Below, one piece after another: positions 61,438 to 64,000 of a stretch of 64,000 bases of DNA. This DNA is from Massilia sp. Root133 (GTDB taxonomy: Bacteria > Pseudomonadota > Gammaproteobacteria > Burkholderiales > Burkholderiaceae_D). The notes under the pieces were generated by a model. The model did not search any database. It worked only from the letters and a program-made list of their open reading frames with translations, and was not told the DNA's origin. The DNA lies in contig NZ_LMEW01000023.1 in NCBI RefSeq assembly GCF_001426525.1, positions 372,001 through 436,000 on the forward strand, written 5' to 3'. The position numbers and the translations under genes were made by a program. Each line of letters begins with the position of its first letter. The stretch's first letter is position 1.

Positions 61438-63462
61438 TCAGAACCTGACAGTCGCCATGAAACGCAGCGTGCGCCCGTCCTGTCCGATCGCGTCGAGGTG
61501 GCGCGGCGGCGTGCTGTTGTCGTAGTGCTCCTCGCTGGCGGAATCGGCATGGCGTTTGGCGAAGACGTTGAGCACGCCCGCGGACAGCTCCACGTGCGAG
61601 CCCAGGGTGCCGACGAGATTCAGGTCGACGAGGCCGAAGCCGCCCACCTCGCCGCCGCGCACCGTGCGGCGCCGGCTCGTGTAGCGGTACTCGGCATGCG
61701 CGCGCAGGTGGTCGCCGAGCGGCGGCAGCGCGACATTCAGCTTGAACAGCCGGCGCGGCGAATTGGGCAGCCATGCGCCACCGGCGTCGTTGCGCGCCGA
61801 CTGCACGTTCGCGCTGCCCTTGACGGCGCTGCCGTCCTCGCGCAGCCATTCCGCTTCCACTTCGATGCCCGTGGCGCGGGCGGCCTCGATGTTCGAGAAG
61901 ACCAGCATGCCGTTGACCGGATCGGTGGCCAGCGCCAGCATGTCGCGCATGCGGTACTGGAAGACGGAGGCGGTGGCGCGGAAGCGGTCGGTCGGAAAAT
62001 ATTCCGCGATCAGTTCATAGGTCTTGATGTGCTCCGAGCGCAGCGCCGGATTCGCCCGGAAGTCGAACGTGTAATAGCGCTCGTAGGCGTTGGCGGAGCG
62101 GAAGGCCGTGCCGTACAAGGCCTTGAGCGTCACCTGGCTCGCCGTCTTGTAGAGCAGGGCCACGCGCGGATTCGTCGTGGCGCCGCCTTCGGAATCGTAG
62201 TCGTGGCGCACGCCCGTGTTCAGGATGAGCTTCTCGCCGAGCCGCATCTCGTCCTGCAGGTAGACGGCGGCCTGCCGCTTGGGATGGGCGACGTCGAGAT
62301 TGAGCAGGTACGGGTCGACGTCGTAGTTCGCCATCTGCCGCTTGCTGTCGCGCGTGTATTCCGCGCCGGCGATGAGCTTGTGGCCGCGCAGCGCGCTGCT
62401 GGTCACGCGCACCTCCGCGCCGCTGCTGAGGCTCTCCGCCGTATCGATGCTGGGCGTCGGCCCCTCGCTCGCGGACCCGGTCACGTTGAGGGTCTTGTAG
62501 CGGTAGCGCGCGACGCTCACGCCGGCGAACAGGTCGAGCGTCTCCGAGACGGCGCGGTGCCAGGACAGGGCGGCGCCCGCGTATTCGTCCAGCGACCAGC
62601 TGCGCGGATCGTTGAACTGCTGGCCGTACGACGCCGTCGGAATGCCTTTCGTGCGGCTGCCGAAATAGGCCTCGGCCACGACGCCGCCCGCGCTCAGTTT
62701 CGCGAACAGCCGGCGATAGCGGTCGTAGTCGATCCCGGTGGCGACGCCGTGGTTGCTGGCCGCGTCGTCGTATTCGGGAAAGTACACGTCGCGCCCCGGA
62801 CTGTCGTACACCGACGCGCCCAGCAGCAGCTCGGTGCCGCCCGGCGTCCCGCTGCCGTACGTGTTGCGCACTTCGCGGCCGCGGCCCGTGAACCGGCCCA
62901 CGCTGACGGTCTGCCCGTTGAGGGCCCCACCGCTTTTCGTGAGCACGTTCACCACGCCGAAGAACGCGCTGCTGCCGTAGATGGCGGAACCGGGACCCGG
63001 CACGAACTCGACGCGGTCGATGAGGGCCAGGTCGATCGGGAACTCGGTGCCGATGGCGCCCTGGTCGTAGACGACGTCGTTCAGGCGCCGGCCGTCGATC
63101 AGGACCAGCAGCCGCGTGTTCAGGTCGCCCGGATTGCCCAGGCCGCGGATGTTCGCGTAGTTGTAGTTGCGGTCGTAGGACACCGTCATGCCGGGCACGC
63201 TCTGCAGCACCTCCGTGAGCGTGCGATAGCCGCGCTGGCGGATGTCCTCGGCCGTGATCACGGTGACGGACGACGGTGCCTCGCTGATCTTCTGCGGAAT
63301 CTTCGACGCCGTGACGACCTCGAGGTTGAGCAATTGTTCGAGGGGCAGGGCGTTCAAATCGGGACCTTGCTGCGCCAGTGCGCCGGCCTGGACGCCAGCC
63401 GCCAGGAGGCCGATCGCACGCGACAGGTGACGGGATGGAGACGTTTCCTTGTTCGGCAACAT
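61438..63462 (-). CDS. TonB-dependent outer-membrane receptor
   Basis: 674 aa. Signal-like N-terminus (to about residue 30), a plug domain (about 45-165; SSVTVITAEDIRQRGYRTLTEVLQSVPGM; IRGLGNPGDLNTRLLVLIDGRRLND) and a 22-strand barrel ending in ...RFMATVRF (final Phe). The ATG at 63462 was chosen because a longer frame runs back across the tRNA gene. Ligand unknown; operon with YfiR and the GGDEF/EAL enzyme suggests it is the signalling input. Confidence 0.93.
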   Translation of the reverse strand: MLPNKETSPSRHLSRAIGLLAAGVQAGALAQQGPDLNALPLEQLLNLEVVTASKIPQKISEAPSSVTVITAEDIRQRGYRTLTEVLQSVPGMTVSYDRNYNYANIRGLGNPGDLNTRLLVLIDGRRLNDVVYDQGAIGTEFPIDLALIDRVEFVPGPGSAIYGSSAFFGVVNVLTKSGGALNGQTVSVGRFTGRGREVRNTYGSGTPGGTELLLGASVYDSPGRDVYFPEYDDAASNHGVATGIDYDRYRRLFAKLSAGGVVAEAYFGSRTKGIPTASYGQQFNDPRSWSLDEYAGAALSWHRAVSETLDLFAGVSVARYRYKTLNVTGSASEGPTPSIDTAESLSSGAEVRVTSSALRGHKLIAGAEYTRDSKRQMANYDVDPYLLNLDVAHPKRQAAVYLQDEMRLGEKLILNTGVRHDYDSEGGATTNPRVALLYKTASQVTLKALYGTAFRSANAYERYYTFDFRANPALRSEHIKTYELIAEYFPTDRFRATASVFQYRMRDMLALATDPVNGMLVFSNIEAARATGIEVEAEWLREDGSAVKGSANVQSARNDAGGAWLPNSPRRLFKLNVALPPLGDHLRAHAEYRYTSRRRTVRGGEVGGFGLVDLNLVGTLGSHVELSAGVLNVFAKRHADSASEEHYDNSTPPRHLDAIGQDGRTLRFMATVRF

Positions 63463-63615
63463 GGCAGGTCCTTGAGGGAATGCTTGGCAGAGCGCCCGAG
63501 CGGCCCAGTGTAAGGACGTGCAATACTGAATTTGTTGACTAGAACCAATTAATTGGCCGGTGCAACTAATTCCGAGAGGAGGGATAGGAAGAATCTGACA
63601 GAGAGCGGAAAAGCA

Positions 63616-63647
63616 AAAAGCCCACGAACCGAAGTTCATGGGCTTTC
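63616..63647 (-). terminator. terminator of tRNA-Lys
   Basis: On the minus strand AAAGCCCATGAAC-TTCG-GTTCGTGGGCTTTTT is a 13-bp stem with one G-U pair, followed by TTGCTTTTCC, 10 bp after the tRNA. Confidence 0.85.
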
Positions 63648-63656
63648 TGGTGTTCG

Positions 63657-63732
63657 TGGTAGGCCGTGCTGGGCTCGAACCAGCGACCAACGGATTAAAA
63701 GTCCGCTGCTCTACCAACTGAGCTAACGACCC
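63657..63732 (-). tRNA. tRNA-Lys (anticodon UUU)
   Basis: 76 nt including encoded CCA. Minus-strand features: D-loop AGCTCAGTTGGTAGAGC, anticodon arm CGGAC-TTTTAA-TCCG with TTT anticodon, T-arm GCTGG-TTCGAGC-CCAGC. Acceptor stem GGGTCGT/ACGGCCT has two G-U pairs (1-72 and 4-69); discriminator A. Confidence 0.96.
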
Positions 63733-63892
63733 GACGGGCAGCATTATAGCGGCTCATCGGGACACGGCCAAGTGCTTTCGTGAAAATTGGCAACAATTGC
63801 TGAGGTGGCCTGGCAAATGTCGGCCTTCCAAAGTGCCGCATAGACATTGATTTCCGGTATGATCAGTTGATTTTCAGATATTAATTTGTGCC

Positions 63893-64000
63893 GTGATCCC
63901 GACCGACTCCGATACCGCCACCGACTTCTCCCTGCGCGCCCTGAATCTCGTCAACAGCGGGATCATCGTGCTGGACGCCCACCACAAGATCGTGCTCTGG
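63893..64000 (+). CDS. PAS-domain sensor protein, N-terminal part
   Basis: The first 36 codons only. GTG start; the translation has SLRALNLVNSGIIVLDAHHKIVLW, the opening strand and helix of a PAS domain. Output domain lies beyond the window. The GTG at 63893 is the only start after an in-frame stop. Confidence 0.6.
   Translation, partial: MIPTDSDTATDFSLRALNLVNSGIIVLDAHHKIVLW

Noticed and set aside
58937..61525. 862-codon plus-strand frame opposite the GGDEF/EAL and YfiR genes
   Set aside because: Antisense shadow crossing a gene boundary; the minus strand has all c-di-GMP motifs.
63463..63744. Possible N-terminal extension of the TonB receptor
   Set aside because: It would translate the tRNA-Lys gene and its terminator; a good ATG with export signal exists at 63462.
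1..64000. CRISPR array, prophage, toxin-antitoxin or biosynthetic gene cluster
   Set aside because: I looked for regularly spaced repeats, phage structural genes and large synthase genes and saw none.

Overview
The window reads as a chromosomal segment of a high-GC betaproteobacterium of the Oxalobacteraceae, most like Massilia, Telluria or Duganella. The basis is the very GC-rich codon use, several PEP-CTERM sorting tails, a monomeric NADP-dependent isocitrate dehydrogenase, secreted plant-polymer enzymes and REP-like palindromes. This is inference from gene content; no 16S rRNA gene is present.

Layout. 1-10478: two tandem, closely related secreted alginate-lyase-like genes (the first cut by the window edge) flank a peptidase-like TPR protein and a DUF2339-DUF3999-ion-channel membrane operon. 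10756-16045: a GLYR dehydrogenase, a small membrane protein, an orphan PEP-CTERM tail, an amidohydrolase, aquaporin Z, and an IS607-like element with an intact TnpB and a gutted TnpA. 16053-24228: a MuiA-like DUF4139 protein, a giant pectate lyase/pectinesterase co-transcribed with a PEP-CTERM protein, and icd. 24478-28739: an apparent operon DUF2141 - Tat-type carotenoid oxygenase - LytS-like kinase - LytTR regulator, then a microORF pair. 28824-33825: a TetR repressor divergent from a tripartite EmrAB-NodT-type efflux operon. 33981-43717: M49-like peptidase between two REP elements, chemoreceptor, quinone-oxidoreductase-type reductase, MFS with a divergent AraC regulator, a small metalloprotease, a BON protein and an HDOD protein. 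43724-49195: an XRE/MmyB-type regulator, the operon ICL/PEP-mutase-like - DUF4331 - DUF4198, and a LytTR two-component pair. 49329-58789: DUF2306, LysR/isochorismatase, choice-of-anchor A PEP-CTERM protein, MFS, YigZ, a periplasmic GH13 amylase, SDR/NTF2-like pair and LysR. 58823-63462: an operon TonB receptor - YfiR - GGDEF/EAL. 63657-63732: tRNA-Lys; a PAS-type sensor starts at the right edge.

Themes. The secreted enzymes (alginate-lyase-like, pectate lyase/pectinesterase, GH13) and PEP-CTERM proteins suggest extracellular polysaccharide use and surface matrix. Signalling is rich: two LytS/LytTR systems, one chemoreceptor, an HDOD protein and a c-di-GMP enzyme with periplasmic YfiR control. 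The clearest new regulatory signal is a near-identical 19-bp odd palindrome (44565-44583 and 47322-47340) in front of both the XRE regulator and the ICL-DUF4331-DUF4198 operon. This predicts an autoregulated switch, and a Shine-Dalgarno-masking hairpin adds to it at the operon start.
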